Source: Sandaracinaceae bacterium (GTDB lineage Bacteria; Myxococcota_A; Polyangia; Polyangiales; Sandaracinaceae). Taken from it: a stretch of 64,000 nt of DNA. Position numbers and translations under genes: made by a program. The DNA lies in assembly GCA_040218145.1 (NCBI GenBank), contig JAVJQK010000027.1, positions 1 to 64,000 of the forward strand, in the 5' to 3' direction. The number at the start of each line of letters is the position of its first letter. Within the stretch, counting starts at the first letter, position 1. Below, piece after piece: positions 1 through 8,459 of the stretch. A model generated the notes under the pieces. The model was given only the letters and a program-made list of their open reading frames with translations. It was not told the DNA's origin and made no database searches.

Positions 1-136
1 CCGAAGGATCTCGGAGCGCGACGGCCTGATTCTCGGTTCGGGGCGACGAGGGAATGCTTCAGCATTTTCGAGGAGCCACGGGCCGAGAGGCGGGCCGTCC
101 CGCCCGAGAGACGAGGAGCGAGGTTCTTCAACGGGC
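1..136 (-). repeat. Dispersed ~136-nt element, copy 1
   Basis: The reverse complement of this stretch matches 26064-26200. By eye there are about 9 substitutions and one single-base gap over the ~130-base core, plus a further short match (GCCCGT) at the far end. It contains the inverted repeat AATGCT/AGCATT (53-58 and 61-66) with a 2-base loop. On the minus strand it follows the stop codon of the lipoprotein gene 139-1341 almost immediately. It starts at the first base of the window, so it may extend further. No open frame of interest lies in it. It could be a small mobile element or a structured RNA. Confidence 0.85.
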
Positions 137-138
137 TC

Positions 139-1341
139 CTAGGGCTCGAAGACGCGGAACACCTGAAGCATGTCCTGGGCCCGAGGCTCCGCATGGCGGC
201 GGGCGTAGAAGCTCGCCTCCACCCCCACCCAGCCACGCCACTGCCCGCGGTCGTCCAGGATCTGCAGCATCGGCTTCACGTGGGAGTTGCCGTCCGGTGG
301 GTAGCACTCGGCGCCCTGGGCGAGGCACGTGCACCAGTGCCAGAAGGTGTCCCGTCGATCGAACGAGCTCATCTGCTGGATGTAGTACTGGATGGACGTG
401 TCGCCGTCGTAGGGCGCGACGCACCCGGCGCGACAGGAGCGCGGTGACGACGGCTGGAAGTACGTCATGACGTAGGTCGTCGCGCCCGAGCCGTCGCATC
501 GGTCGTAGATGGAGTTCCGCCACGGCAGCGCCGAGGTCGTGGTGATCTCGTCGCGCACCCACTGCACGGTGTCGAAGGCGAGCGGACCCGGGTGCGCTTG
601 CACCGAGGACATCGCGCGGCGCGTGTCGAGCGCGGCGTCGCTCCCGGCCATGAACCCATGCGTCGCCTCGCGCGAGCCCCGCAGCGCGCCCTCGACGAGG
701 AGACCGTCCGCGCGCTCCTCGAGATCCCACGACTCCCAGTACGGCGGCGTCGTGTCGCCCCACCGCAGGATGACCACCGGGGTCCCGCCGATCGTGTCCA
801 TCTCGAACGTCCCGACGCGCACGTCTGCGGGCGCGCCCGCGAAGCCGTCGACCGTCAGGACCTCGCAGCGCTGCACGTCCGCGGATCCGCCCACGCAGTC
901 GCCGGCCGGGGTCGTGCCCGTGCCGACGCGGGCCGCGGGGGCGGTCTGGCTCCAGAGGTACATGCGGGCCGTCACCGCGCCGCTCGGCTCGAACGCGTAG
1001 GTGCCGAGTCGCACTCCGTTGCGGCGAGCCGAGGTCGAGAAGCTGCCCAGCGCGACGACGAAATGGGGGCGCCCGAGCGGGAGGCGAGGATCGTGTCCGG
1101 CGTCGGGAGCGGGAGCGGCGTCCATCGCGCCGACGCCGCTGTCGCCTCCCACCGCGCCGCCGTCGCTCGAGCCGTCCACTGCGCCGTCCACCGCGCCGTC
1201 GCGCGCGGCGCTGGGCCCGGAGTCCCGGACGCTCCTCGCGTCCATCGAGACGTCGGCGTCGCGCGCGACCCCGGCGTCGGCGTCTCCGCCGCCCCCGCAG
1301 GCGAGCGCAAACACGAGGAGGCTCGGGCACAGCACGCGCAT
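139..1341 (-). CDS. Predicted envelope lipoprotein, function unknown
   Basis: I do not recognise a family for this 400-residue protein. The first 20 residues are hydrophobic and end in FALACGGGG, a lipobox-like cleavage site. An Asp/Ala/Gly-rich spacer of about 70 residues follows (DAGVARDADVS, DGAVDGAVDGSS), typical of lipoprotein tethers in myxobacteria. The C-terminal half has clustered cysteines (YDRCDG, RSCRAGC, HWCTCLAQGAEC), which suggests disulphides in an extracytoplasmic protein. The ATG at 1339-1341 was chosen because it directly precedes the signal sequence; the frame stays open 52 codons further upstream but that part lacks lipoprotein character. The gene is divergent from the AgmX-like gene at 1539. 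Confidence 0.8.
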   Translation of the reverse strand: MRVLCPSLLVFALACGGGGDADAGVARDADVSMDARSVRDSGPSAARDGAVDGAVDGSSDGGAVGGDSGVGAMDAAPAPDAGHDPRLPLGRPHFVVALGSFSTSARRNGVRLGTYAFEPSGAVTARMYLWSQTAPAARVGTGTTPAGDCVGGSADVQRCEVLTVDGFAGAPADVRVGTFEMDTIGGTPVVILRWGDTTPPYWESWDLEERADGLLVEGALRGSREATHGFMAGSDAALDTRRAMSSVQAHPGPLAFDTVQWVRDEITTTSALPWRNSIYDRCDGSGATTYVMTYFQPSSPRSCRAGCVAPYDGDTSIQYYIQQMSSFDRRDTFWHWCTCLAQGAECYPPDGNSHVKPMLQILDDRGQWRGWVGVEASFYARRHAEPRAQDMLQVFRVFEP

Positions 1342-1538
1342 GGCCAGCACGATACCCGACGAGACGCGGGCCGGGCCAAGAGACCGCCACCAGATTTTTT
1401 CTCGGAACCCCTCCCGGCAGGCGCTGTCAGTGGGTGCGTACCGAGCAGCGCGAAGCGCCAACGCCCCGAGCGGAGAGCGCGCGCCTGCTTCGACCACGCA
1501 ACGTCGCGGCTTCGGCCGCCAGGGAGGAGTCCGTCGTC

Positions 1539-3092
1539 ATGAGCCAGCAGCTGCCCAACCCATTCGCCGTCCCCGTGCAGACCCCCATCCCGGAAGCGCA
1601 TGTACCGGAAACGCATGTACCGGAAGCGCATGAACCCGAAGCGCAGTTGCGCTGGGGGATCGAGGCGAGCGCGCCGCCCGTCGACCCGAGCGAGGTCGAG
1701 TCGACCGAGAGCGCGGTCGAGGTCGTCGTGATGTGGGGCGACTCCGATGTGCTGCACGTCGAGCACGTCAGCCCGCCCCGCGACGTCACCCTCGGCGATC
1801 TCTCCCTCGCGGACGACACACTCGGGCGGCTGCCCATCGTGGTCGAGCGGGCCGGCACGCTGTGCTGCGTGCTCCCCGAGGGCGCGGAGGGCACGGTCAC
1901 CGTCGGCGAGGCGACCCGCTCCTTCGACACCCTGGCGGCCGAAGGCAAGCTCACCCCGTACGACGCGATCCCCGGCGCCCGCCTCTTCGTGATGCCCGAC
2001 GGCGCCGCCGCCCGCGTGACGCACGAGGGCTTCACCTTCCTCGTCCGCCCGACCCAGGCCGGCAAGTTGCTCGCGTCCGGCGGCGCGATCCCCTGGAAGC
2101 GCTACGGCTGGATCGCCGCGTCGCTCGGCGTGCACGCCTTCGTGCTGACGATGTTCTACTTCATGCCGCCCAGCACCCAGGCGCTCAGCTTCGACAACGC
2201 CGACGCGCTCGGCCGCATGGTCGAGTACATGGACCCGGGCCGCGAGGTCATCGAGGAGACGCCGGACTTCCTGCAGCCCGAGGAGCCGAGCAACGAGCAG
2301 GCGGGCGGCGAGGGCGAGCGGGCCGCGGAGGACGAGGGCGCGATGGGCCGCGAGGACTCGCCGAACACCAACAACCGCTACGCGGTCGAGGGGCGCCCCG
2401 ACGACCCGAACCCGGAGATGGCGCGCGAGAACGTGCGCGAGCACATGGCCGAGATGACCGCGATCGGCACCGTGGCCGCGCTCGTCGGCAGCTGGGACGC
2501 GCCGACCTCTCCCTACGGCGCCGACCGCGCGCACGGCCTCGACGCCTTCAACGCGATGGGCTCGCTGATGGGCGCCCAGGCCGGCAACGACTTCGGCTTC
2601 GGCGGCCTCGGCATGGGCGGCACCGGGCGCGGCGGCGGCGGCAACGGCCTCGGCACGATCGGGCTCGGCCGGCTCGGCACCATGGGGCACGGCGACGGGA
2701 CGGGCCCGGGCAACGGCTACGGCGACGGAGTCGGCCTGCCCGGTCGCGAGCGCACGCCTCGCGTGCCGCAGATCCACACCGTCGACACTCGCGTGGTCGG
2801 GGCGCTGAGCGCGGAGGCCATCCGCCGCGTCGTGCGCCGCCACCTCCCCGAGGTGCGCCACTGCTACGAGCAGGGCCTGGTCGGCAACCCGAGCCTCGAG
2901 GGTCGCGTCACGGTGAGCTGGATCGTCTCGCCCACCGGCGCGGTGCAGAGCGCGAACGTCGTCAACAGCTCGCTGAGCAATGGCCGCGTCGAGGGCTGCG
3001 TGGAGCAGGCGGTCCGGCGCTGGACCTTCCCGCAGCCCGAGGGCGGCGGCACGGTGGGCGTGAACTACCCGTTCGTGCTCCAGACGCACTGA
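1539..3092 (+). CDS. AgmX/PglI C-terminal domain protein
   Basis: A 517-residue protein with the C-terminal domain found in myxobacterial gliding-motility and adventurous-motility proteins AgmX/PglI, which has a TonB-like fold. The segment from about residue 410 contains IRRVVRRHLPEVRHCYEQGL, then GRVTVSWIVSPTGAVQSA and a closing VEGCVEQAVRRWTFPQP, the usual layout with two conserved Cys. One membrane segment sits near residues 187-207 (GWIAASLGVHAFVLTMFYF). A Gly-rich linker precedes the C-terminal domain. So it is probably anchored in the inner membrane with a periplasmic C-terminus, perhaps energising an envelope complex. The N-terminus carries a 5-residue tandem repeat (PEAHV). Start ATG 1539 follows AGGGAGGAG; a 35-codon upstream extension lacks such a site. 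Confidence 0.85.
   Translation: MSQQLPNPFAVPVQTPIPEAHVPETHVPEAHEPEAQLRWGIEASAPPVDPSEVESTESAVEVVVMWGDSDVLHVEHVSPPRDVTLGDLSLADDTLGRLPIVVERAGTLCCVLPEGAEGTVTVGEATRSFDTLAAEGKLTPYDAIPGARLFVMPDGAAARVTHEGFTFLVRPTQAGKLLASGGAIPWKRYGWIAASLGVHAFVLTMFYFMPPSTQALSFDNADALGRMVEYMDPGREVIEETPDFLQPEEPSNEQAGGEGERAAEDEGAMGREDSPNTNNRYAVEGRPDDPNPEMARENVREHMAEMTAIGTVAALVGSWDAPTSPYGADRAHGLDAFNAMGSLMGAQAGNDFGFGGLGMGGTGRGGGGNGLGTIGLGRLGTMGHGDGTGPGNGYGDGVGLPGRERTPRVPQIHTVDTRVVGALSAEAIRRVVRRHLPEVRHCYEQGLVGNPSLEGRVTVSWIVSPTGAVQSANVVNSSLSNGRVEGCVEQAVRRWTFPQPEGGGTVGVNYPFVLQTH
1591..1650 (+). repeat. 15-nt tandem repeat, four units
   Basis: Four consecutive 15-base units (CGGAAGCGCATGTAC and variants at 1591, 1606, 1621 and 1636) encode PEAHV, PETHV, PEAHE, PEAQL near the N-terminus of the AgmX-like protein. 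The units drift progressively toward the 3' end. This is probably a slippage-prone spacer. Confidence 0.85.
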
Positions 3093-3112
3093 GCCAGCCT
3101 CGGAGGCTCCAC

Positions 3113-3146
3113 GACCGGTCGGATCGCGCGCGCGGTCCGGCCGGTC
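3113..3146 (+). terminator. Strong hairpin after the AgmX-like gene
   Basis: Arms 3113-3127 and 3132-3146 pair over 15 bp with only two G-U wobbles and a 4-base loop (GCGC), followed by TTCGTT. It lies 21 bases after the stop codon at 3090-3092. The U-tract is weak, as is common in GC-rich genomes, so intrinsic termination is likely but not certain. Confidence 0.6.
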
Positions 3147-3208
3147 TTCGTTCCGTCGGCGTCCCGGGTTCGTGCGCCGGGGGACGCGAGCGTGCATGCT
3201 CCGTCCCG

Positions 3209-4195
3209 ATGTTGGAGCAGCCGCTTTCCTCCGAGGTCTCCGCCACCGAGCTCTACGCGCTCACCGCCGACGGGTGGCGCATCCAGATGACGCGGAGCCT
3301 CGACCCGTCGCGGCTGGACCGCTCGCGCAGGCCCGTGCTCATCGTGCCCGGCTACGGGATGAACGGGTCGATCTTCGTCTCGCATCCGGGCGGGACCGCG
3401 ATGGTCTCGTACCTCGCGGCGCAGGGGCTCGAGGTGTGGACGCTCAACCTCCGCGGGCAGGGGGCGACCGCGCCGGTCAACGGGGAGGCGCCGCCGCCTT
3501 CGCTCCGAAGCTACGCGGAGCAAGACCTGCGGGCCGCGATCACGACCGTGCTCGACCGGACCGAGTCGGTGCAGGGCCGCCTCGACGTGCTGGGCTGCAG
3601 CCTCGGGGGCTCGATCACGTACGCGCTGATGGCGCTCGAGCCCGAGCTGCCGATCGGGCGCTTCGTGGCCATGGCCTCGCCGCTCCGCTGGGAGGACGTG
3701 CCGCTGCTGCTGCGGCTGCCCTTCCGCTCGCGCCGGCTCGCGCGGCTGATGCCGGTGCGCGGCACGCGGCGGCTGGCCGGGCTGGCCATGCCCATCGCCA
3801 AGCGCGCGCCGTTCGTGGTCTCGCTCTACCTCAACGCGAAGAACATCGACCTCGAGCACGCGGCGGCGATGATCGAGCAGACGGTGGAGGACCCGCACCC
3901 GCGCGTGAACGCCGACATCGCGAAGTGGATGCGGGCCGGCGACATGGTGCTCCGGGGCGTCAACGTGACCGATCAGCTCCGGCGCCGCACCGAGCCGCTC
4001 ATGGTCGTGACCGCCAACCGCGACGGCATCGTGCCGGGCGCCGCGTCGCGGAGCGCGCTCAGCGCCTGGGGCGGGCCGGTCGAGGCGCTCGAGGTGGGGG
4101 ACGCGTCGCAGTGGTATTCGCACGCGGATCTCTTCGTGGGACGCGAGGCCCCGAGGCGCGTGTTCGCGCCGATCGCGCGCTTCCTCCATCGGTGA
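3209..4195 (+). CDS. Alpha/beta-fold hydrolase
   Basis: A 328-residue alpha/beta hydrolase. The order of motifs is canonical: an oxyanion-region segment VLIVPGYGMNGSIF, a nucleophile elbow GCSLGG (about residue 132), a late acid in ANRDGIVPG, and a terminal histidine in SHADLFVG. The overall look resembles the PHA-synthase/PhaC-like and lysophospholipase branches (a long insert between elbow and acid with LNAKNIDLEHA). There is no signal peptide, so it is probably cytoplasmic. Start ATG 3209 gives MLEQPLSS. The natural substrate cannot be told from sequence. It is separated from the previous gene by a terminator-like hairpin. Confidence 0.8.
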   Translation: MLEQPLSSEVSATELYALTADGWRIQMTRSLDPSRLDRSRRPVLIVPGYGMNGSIFVSHPGGTAMVSYLAAQGLEVWTLNLRGQGATAPVNGEAPPPSLRSYAEQDLRAAITTVLDRTESVQGRLDVLGCSLGGSITYALMALEPELPIGRFVAMASPLRWEDVPLLLRLPFRSRRLARLMPVRGTRRLAGLAMPIAKRAPFVVSLYLNAKNIDLEHAAAMIEQTVEDPHPRVNADIAKWMRAGDMVLRGVNVTDQLRRRTEPLMVVTANRDGIVPGAASRSALSAWGGPVEALEVGDASQWYSHADLFVGREAPRRVFAPIARFLHR

Positions 4196-4220
4196 CTACA
4201 CACGATGGGGAGGAGCGCGC

Positions 4221-4673
4221 ATGGTGGCCGCCATGCGCTTGCTCTTCTTCTTCTGCGCGGCGGTCGCCCTGGCCGGCTGCGCCGACCACCACGATCGAGG
4301 CGACGACGCCGGGGCGCCCGCCGAGCGCGACGCGAGCCCCGCCGATCCGCCGCCGCTGCCGCCCGCGCCGATCGACGCCGGGCCCTCCTGCTCCTGCCGA
4401 ACCGGCGACTACGCCGTCGAGGGAGAGGGAGACGGCTTCACCCTCTCCTATCGCCTGAGCGTCGAGGAGTGCGACGGCGAGCTCCTCTGCACGCTGGACG
4501 ACATGGAGCGCAGATGCATGCGCGAGGGCGGGAGCTTCCGCGTCTACCTCGACACCGACGGCTACGTGCAGCTGATCTTCGGCGAGACGCCGTGCGACGC
4601 GCCGTGGACGGGCCGATACGCCACCCACGGCGGCTCGGCGACGGTCACCGCGAGCCGGATCGACCGAGACTGA
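4221..4673 (+). CDS. Small predicted lipoprotein
   Basis: A 150-residue protein of unknown function. The signal peptide MRLLFFFCAAVALAGC ends in a good lipobox (LAGC), followed by an acidic and Pro-rich tether (residues about 22-60). The mature domain holds six cysteines (SCSC, EEC, LLC, RRC, TPC), so a small disulphide-bonded envelope domain is likely. Start ATG 4221 was preferred over 4233 because GGGGAGGAG sits at the right distance. It is convergent with the TetR gene, whose stop is only a base away. Confidence 0.75.
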   Translation: MVAAMRLLFFFCAAVALAGCADHHDRGDDAGAPAERDASPADPPPLPPAPIDAGPSCSCRTGDYAVEGEGDGFTLSYRLSVEECDGELLCTLDDMERRCMREGGSFRVYLDTDGYVQLIFGETPCDAPWTGRYATHGGSATVTASRIDRD

Positions 4674-4674
4674 C

Positions 4675-5289
4675 TCACTCGCGCTCGAGGTGGCCGACGA
4701 GCAGCCGGGCGAGCCAGCCGCGGAACTCCGTGCGCACGTCCGGGTCGTCGGTGAGATCCGCCGCGCGCAGGACCCCCGGCTCGAACACGGCCGCGCCGAG
4801 CATCGCGTAGACGCTCAGGAGCACGGTGAACATCGTGTCCCGCGCGTCGCTCGGTCCTCGCTCTCGCTCCCGGGCCGCGTGCGCGAGCTGGGTGAGGACC
4901 GCCAGCGGGTGCTGCCCCTCCTCGAGCAAGAGGCGGGAGTGGTCACCGTGCTCGAGCGAGAGCCAGCCGAGCAGCCGCCCGTAGCCGCCGTCGACGATCA
5001 CCTCGAAGGCGCGCTCCAGCACGCGGCCGGGGTTCTCGCCGAGATCCGTCAAACCGGCCAGGGCCGTCGCGAGCTCCGTCTGGAGGTCATCGAGCCCGCG
5101 CTGGACCACCGCCGCGATGAGGCCGTCGCGGGTGCCGAAGTGATGGAGCAGCGCCTGGCGGGAGACGCCCAGCTCCTCCGCGATCGGATCGAGGCGGAGG
5201 CCGGAGGGGCCGGTGATCCGGAGCTGCTCTCCCGCCGCATCCAGGATCCGCGCCCGCGCCTCCTCGCCGCTCAACCGCCGTCTCGACAT
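4675..5289 (-). CDS. TetR-family transcriptional regulator
   Basis: A 204-residue TetR-type repressor. The N-terminal helix-turn-helix reads ILDAAGEQL...GLRLDPIAEELGVSRQALLHHFGTRDGLI (residues about 15-55), the standard TetR DNA-binding signature. The C-terminal helices form a ligand/dimer domain with no recognisable ligand class. It is divergent from the Coq4-like gene at 5393, and the 103-base gap contains a long nested palindrome (5329-5372), so it most likely represses both itself and that gene. Confidence 0.9.
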   Translation of the reverse strand: MSRRRLSGEEARARILDAAGEQLRITGPSGLRLDPIAEELGVSRQALLHHFGTRDGLIAAVVQRGLDDLQTELATALAGLTDLGENPGRVLERAFEVIVDGGYGRLLGWLSLEHGDHSRLLLEEGQHPLAVLTQLAHAARERERGPSDARDTMFTVLLSVYAMLGAAVFEPGVLRAADLTDDPDVRTEFRGWLARLLVGHLERE

Positions 5290-5328
5290 CGCGGGAGCAT
5301 ATCGCGTCTTGACGGGCGCTCCCCAGGA

Positions 5329-5372
5329 GCTTACTTACTGGGAAGTAGGCACTTACCTACGAGTAAGTAAGC
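5329..5372. promoter_or_regulatory. Nested palindromic operator between tetR-type and coq4-like genes
   Basis: Outer arms GCTTACTTACT (5329-5339) and AGTAAGTAAGC (5362-5372) are perfect 11-base inverted repeats. Inside lie GTAGG and CCTAC, a second perfect pair. The half-site TTACTTAC/GTAAGTAA is AT-rich compared with everything around it. TTGACG at 5309-5314 may be a -35 element, which would put the operator over the -10. This fits binding by one or two TetR dimers. Confidence 0.8.
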
Positions 5373-5392
5373 AACGTGTGAGGGGGTTCGAG

Positions 5393-6100
5393 ATGACCGT
5401 CAGCCAGCCCATTCGTCCCGTCGAGGCGCTCGTCGCCCTGCGCCGTCTGCTGCGGGACCCGGAGGACACACACCAGGCGTTTCGCGTCGTGCGCGCGCTC
5501 GACGGCCGTCAGGCGGCGCGCTTCCTCGGGCGCTTCCGCGCGAGCCCGGACGGCGCGCGCATGCTCCGGGAGCGCCCGTCGCTCCTGGCCCGCTTGCTGG
5601 ACCGGGAGGCGCTGAGGGCCTTGCCCGAGGGCAGCCTCGGCCGCGCCTACCTCGCGTTCGTGGAGCGCGAGGGGATCAGCGCGGACGGCCTCGTGGAGGT
5701 GAGCGCGACCGGCGACCGCATCCTCTCCGATCCGGACTTCGGCTTCCTCGCCGACCGCATGCGCGACAGCCACGACCTCTGGCACGTCGTCACGGGCTAC
5801 CAGACCGATCTCATCGGAGAGGCGAGCGTGCTCGCGTTCACCGCCGCCCAGACGGAGAGCCCGGGGACCGCGCTCCTCGTGGCCGGCGGCTTCGTGCGCT
5901 CCTTCGGCTTCCGGGCCCGCGCGGGCCGCACCGCGCGGGCCCAGATCCGCGCGGCCTGGCAGCGCGGCAAGCGGGCTGGCTGGCTGCCCGCCGCGCCGTG
6001 GGAGGCGCTCCTGACGCGCCCGCTCGACGAGGTCCGGCTCCGCTACGGCCTCGGGGCGCCCCCCGTCTACGAGCCCTTCCGCGTCGCCGACGCGGCGTGA
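5393..6100 (+). CDS. Coq4-like ubiquinone-biosynthesis-type protein
   Basis: A 235-residue protein of the Coq4 family. The hallmark is the metal-binding-type motif DSHDLWHVVTGY (HDxxHxxxG) near residue 125, preceded by FLADRMRDS. In eukaryotes Coq4 acts in ubiquinone assembly; bacterial homologues are sporadic and mostly unstudied. The N-terminal half has the usual helical RPVEALVALRRLLRDPEDT. Start ATG 5393 lies just after the operator. Tight control by the divergent TetR regulator suggests an inducible role, for example handling an isoprenoid or hydrophobic compound, rather than constitutive quinone synthesis. Confidence 0.8.
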   Translation: MTVSQPIRPVEALVALRRLLRDPEDTHQAFRVVRALDGRQAARFLGRFRASPDGARMLRERPSLLARLLDREALRALPEGSLGRAYLAFVEREGISADGLVEVSATGDRILSDPDFGFLADRMRDSHDLWHVVTGYQTDLIGEASVLAFTAAQTESPGTALLVAGGFVRSFGFRARAGRTARAQIRAAWQRGKRAGWLPAAPWEALLTRPLDEVRLRYGLGAPPVYEPFRVADAA

Positions 6101-6137
6101 GGCCGTCGTTCCGCTTGCAGCGCCGCGGGAACGCACG

Positions 6138-6641
6138 ATGCTTTCGTGCATGGAGTCGCCCAGCGAGCCCACCAAGGCGATGCTCGTGGAGGCCTTGCGC
6201 GCCGCGGCGGGCAAGGGGCGCCGCATCGCGGAGCTGGCCGTCGGCTCCGCCCACGCGATCGAGCGCGCGCCGCGGGCCGAGCAGAGGGAGCTGCGCCGTC
6301 GGCTGCACGAGATCCACGTGGATCTGCGCGACGCGACCAACCACGCGGCGCTGATGATCGGGTACCGCCACGGGCTGGCCGCGCGGACCGAGGCGCGGGA
6401 CGCGCTGCGCGCGAGGGTCCCGGCGCTCGACGCCGAGGGGCAGGCGCAGGCCCAGCTGGGGTGGATCGCACAGGCGGGCGCCGTGGTGGCCGACGCGCTC
6501 GAGGCGGTGTCGTACGACCTGCCGCCGGTGGACGCGGCGACGACGCTCCCGGGGCCCGGGCCGACCGCCGCCCGCGCCCGCGCGCACCTGTCGGCGATCG
6601 AGGCGCGGCTGCGCCTCGTGCTGCGCGGTCACCTCGACTGA
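6138..6641 (+). CDS. Hypothetical helical protein
   Basis: A 167-residue, predominantly helical, Ala/Arg-rich protein with no recognised domain (VGSAHAIERAPRAEQRELRRRL; HVDLRDATNHAALMIGYRHG). There is no signal peptide. Two starts are possible: ATG 6138 lies inside a small hairpin (GCACGA 6133-6138 / TCGTGC 6144-6149), and ATG 6150 lies directly after it; neither has a clear ribosome site. Its last 13 bases overlap the 3' end of the convergent flavoprotein gene. Function unknown. Confidence 0.6.
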   Translation: MLSCMESPSEPTKAMLVEALRAAAGKGRRIAELAVGSAHAIERAPRAEQRELRRRLHEIHVDLRDATNHAALMIGYRHGLAARTEARDALRARVPALDAEGQAQAQLGWIAQAGAVVADALEAVSYDLPPVDAATTLPGPGPTAARARAHLSAIEARLRLVLRGHLD

Positions 6642-8395
6642 GCGACGGCCTCGACCCGAGGCGCGCTCGCGCAGAGCTCACGCAGGCTGGGCGCGCCTGG
6701 CGCGCGCGCGTTCTTGCCGATGCTGCGCTCCATGTCGCGCACGGGCTTGCTCAGCAGCTTGCGGCGCCTCTTCGGCTCGGCCTCGTCCGCGGCGAGGCGC
6801 GCGTCCGACGGGGACGGCCGCCAGCCGATGCGCTCGACCAGCGCCGCCGCGCGCGTCGGGCCGGCTCTCCGCACCGCGCGCAGCCAGAGCTCGTCGACCA
6901 GCTCTCGGCCCTGCGCGAGCGAGCGCTGCATCTCGGCGTGCGTCTCGTCCGCGTCCCGCTCCTCGAGCAGCGCGAGGTGGAGGTCGCTGAGCGTGGTCGC
7001 GATGGCGGGCAGCCCCACGAAGGCGGTCCCCGGCTCGGCCGGCGCGACGTCGATCCACGCCTGGAAGACGCGTTGCGCCTGGTCATTGAGCGCGGCGAAG
7101 GCCCTCAGCGCGTCGTGGAAGCGCGCGTGAGAGGCGAGCGGCTCCCGGTAGTGCCCCCGGAGGAAGTACGGGCACATGCAGGCCCAGTAGTAGAAGTAGT
7201 CCCAGTAGAGCTTGGCGCCGAGCACCTCCGGGCGGCCCATCGCGCGCGAGCCCTCGCAGAGCGTGCGCGCGAGGAGCGCGGCCCAGTCGCGGAAGAAGGC
7301 GTCGTAGTGCGCGCGGCGCGGCTCGAGGTCCTCGCCCGCGAGGTCGGCCGCGATCAGCTCGGTGGTGAGCGAGTTGCCGAGCCCGATCATGTCGCTGCCC
7401 GGCGAGTAGAGCGGGTCGACGAAGATGCCCGCCTCGCCGACGAGGGCCCAGCGCTCGCCGAAGACCTGCGTGGCGCCGTGCCGGTAGCCCTTCATCGCGA
7501 TGAAGTCGGCGAAGTCGAGCCCCGAGAGCCGCTCCGCGAGCGCCGGCTCGTGCGACGCGAGCCATTCGCGGGCCGCCGCCTCGGTCGAGAAGCCCTTGTA
7601 GGGATGCACGCTCTCTTCCGCGACGATGCCGACGCTGGTGTAGCCGGAGCCGAGCGGGATGAGCCAGACCCAGTAGCCCGTGCCGCAGAGGTGGTTGGTC
7701 GACAGCCAGCGGTTGTCGTCGACGTCGCGCTCGTGCCACGCGCCCTCTGCCGCCCCGGCCAGCTCCCGCACCTTCACGCGCTCGGAGACGCGGAACCACG
7801 CGCTGCTCGACTGCGCGGGCAAGTCCGCCTGCAGGCCGAGCTTCTTGGCGAGGAGGCGGCGGCGCCCGCTCGCGTCGACGACCCAGCGCGCCTCGAGCTG
7901 CGCGGCCGCGCCCTCTCCTTCGCGCGACCCTCGGACGGGCACCGCGCTGACCGTGTGGGCGCCCTCGCCGAGCGTCACGTCCCGCACGCCCCAGCCCTCG
8001 CGCAGGTCCACGCCCGCGTCGACGCACCAGGCGCGCAGATCGTTCTCGAAGCGGCCGCGGTCGATCTGGTAGGCGGGCACGCGGGGCGCCTCGCGGGGGC
8101 CCATCTCGGCCCGCGCCTCGATCGGGGCGCCGGGCACGCCGCTGAAGAACCGCAAGCCGTTCTTCGGCAGGTGGCGCTCCATCATGTAGTCGTGCAGCCC
8201 GAGCACCGCGCCGAAGTAGTGGGCGCCGACCTCCACGCTCGACTCGCCCACCTTGTGGCAAGCCTCCGGCAAGGGTCGGCGCGTCGGCTCGAAGACGGTG
8301 ACGCGCCGCTCGGGCAGCCGCCTCTTCACCTGAAGGGCCAGCGTCAGGCCGGCGAGGCCTCCGCCGCAGATCGCGATGTCGGTCCGTTCGCTCAC
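6629..8395 (-). CDS. FAD-dependent oxidoreductase of the flavin-halogenase fold (A)
   Basis: A 588-residue flavoprotein. The N-terminal Rossmann motif CGGGLAG is at residues 10-16. CHKVGESSVEVG (46-57) corresponds to the GES segment of tryptophan-halogenase-like enzymes. HLPKNGLRFF (75-84) holds a lysine where carrier-protein halogenases carry their catalytic Lys. WVWLIP (242-247) fits the WxWxIP signature of flavin halogenases. DPLYSPGSDMIG closes the FAD domain. It is paralogous to, and divergent from, the gene at 8460, next to an ACP and ketosynthase. It may halogenate or oxidise an ACP-bound chain, but non-halogenating relatives share these motifs, so the reaction is open. The start MSERTD precedes the FAD motif directly. 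Confidence 0.75.
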   Translation of the reverse strand: MSERTDIAICGGGLAGLTLALQVKRRLPERRVTVFEPTRRPLPEACHKVGESSVEVGAHYFGAVLGLHDYMMERHLPKNGLRFFSGVPGAPIEARAEMGPREAPRVPAYQIDRGRFENDLRAWCVDAGVDLREGWGVRDVTLGEGAHTVSAVPVRGSREGEGAAAQLEARWVVDASGRRRLLAKKLGLQADLPAQSSSAWFRVSERVKVRELAGAAEGAWHERDVDDNRWLSTNHLCGTGYWVWLIPLGSGYTSVGIVAEESVHPYKGFSTEAAAREWLASHEPALAERLSGLDFADFIAMKGYRHGATQVFGERWALVGEAGIFVDPLYSPGSDMIGLGNSLTTELIAADLAGEDLEPRRAHYDAFFRDWAALLARTLCEGSRAMGRPEVLGAKLYWDYFYYWACMCPYFLRGHYREPLASHARFHDALRAFAALNDQAQRVFQAWIDVAPAEPGTAFVGLPAIATTLSDLHLALLEERDADETHAEMQRSLAQGRELVDELWLRAVRRAGPTRAAALVERIGWRPSPSDARLAADEAEPKRRRKLLSKPVRDMERSIGKNARAPGAPSLRELCASAPRVEAVAQSR

Positions 8396-8397
8396 CG

Positions 8398-8432
8398 GTG
8401 CGCAACATATCTCGGGGACATGGCGTGCGCAC
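8398..8432. promoter_or_regulatory. Inverted repeat in the divergent flavoprotein promoter
   Basis: GTGCGCA (8398-8404) and TGCGCAC (8426-8432) are perfect 7-base inverted repeats separated by 21 bases, in the 64-base gap between the two divergent flavoprotein genes. The centre holds ACATATC, locally AT-rich. It could be an operator for co-regulation; no regulator gene is adjacent. Confidence 0.35.
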
Positions 8433-8459
8433 TCGGGCGTTGGTAGCTTTCAGCGCTTC

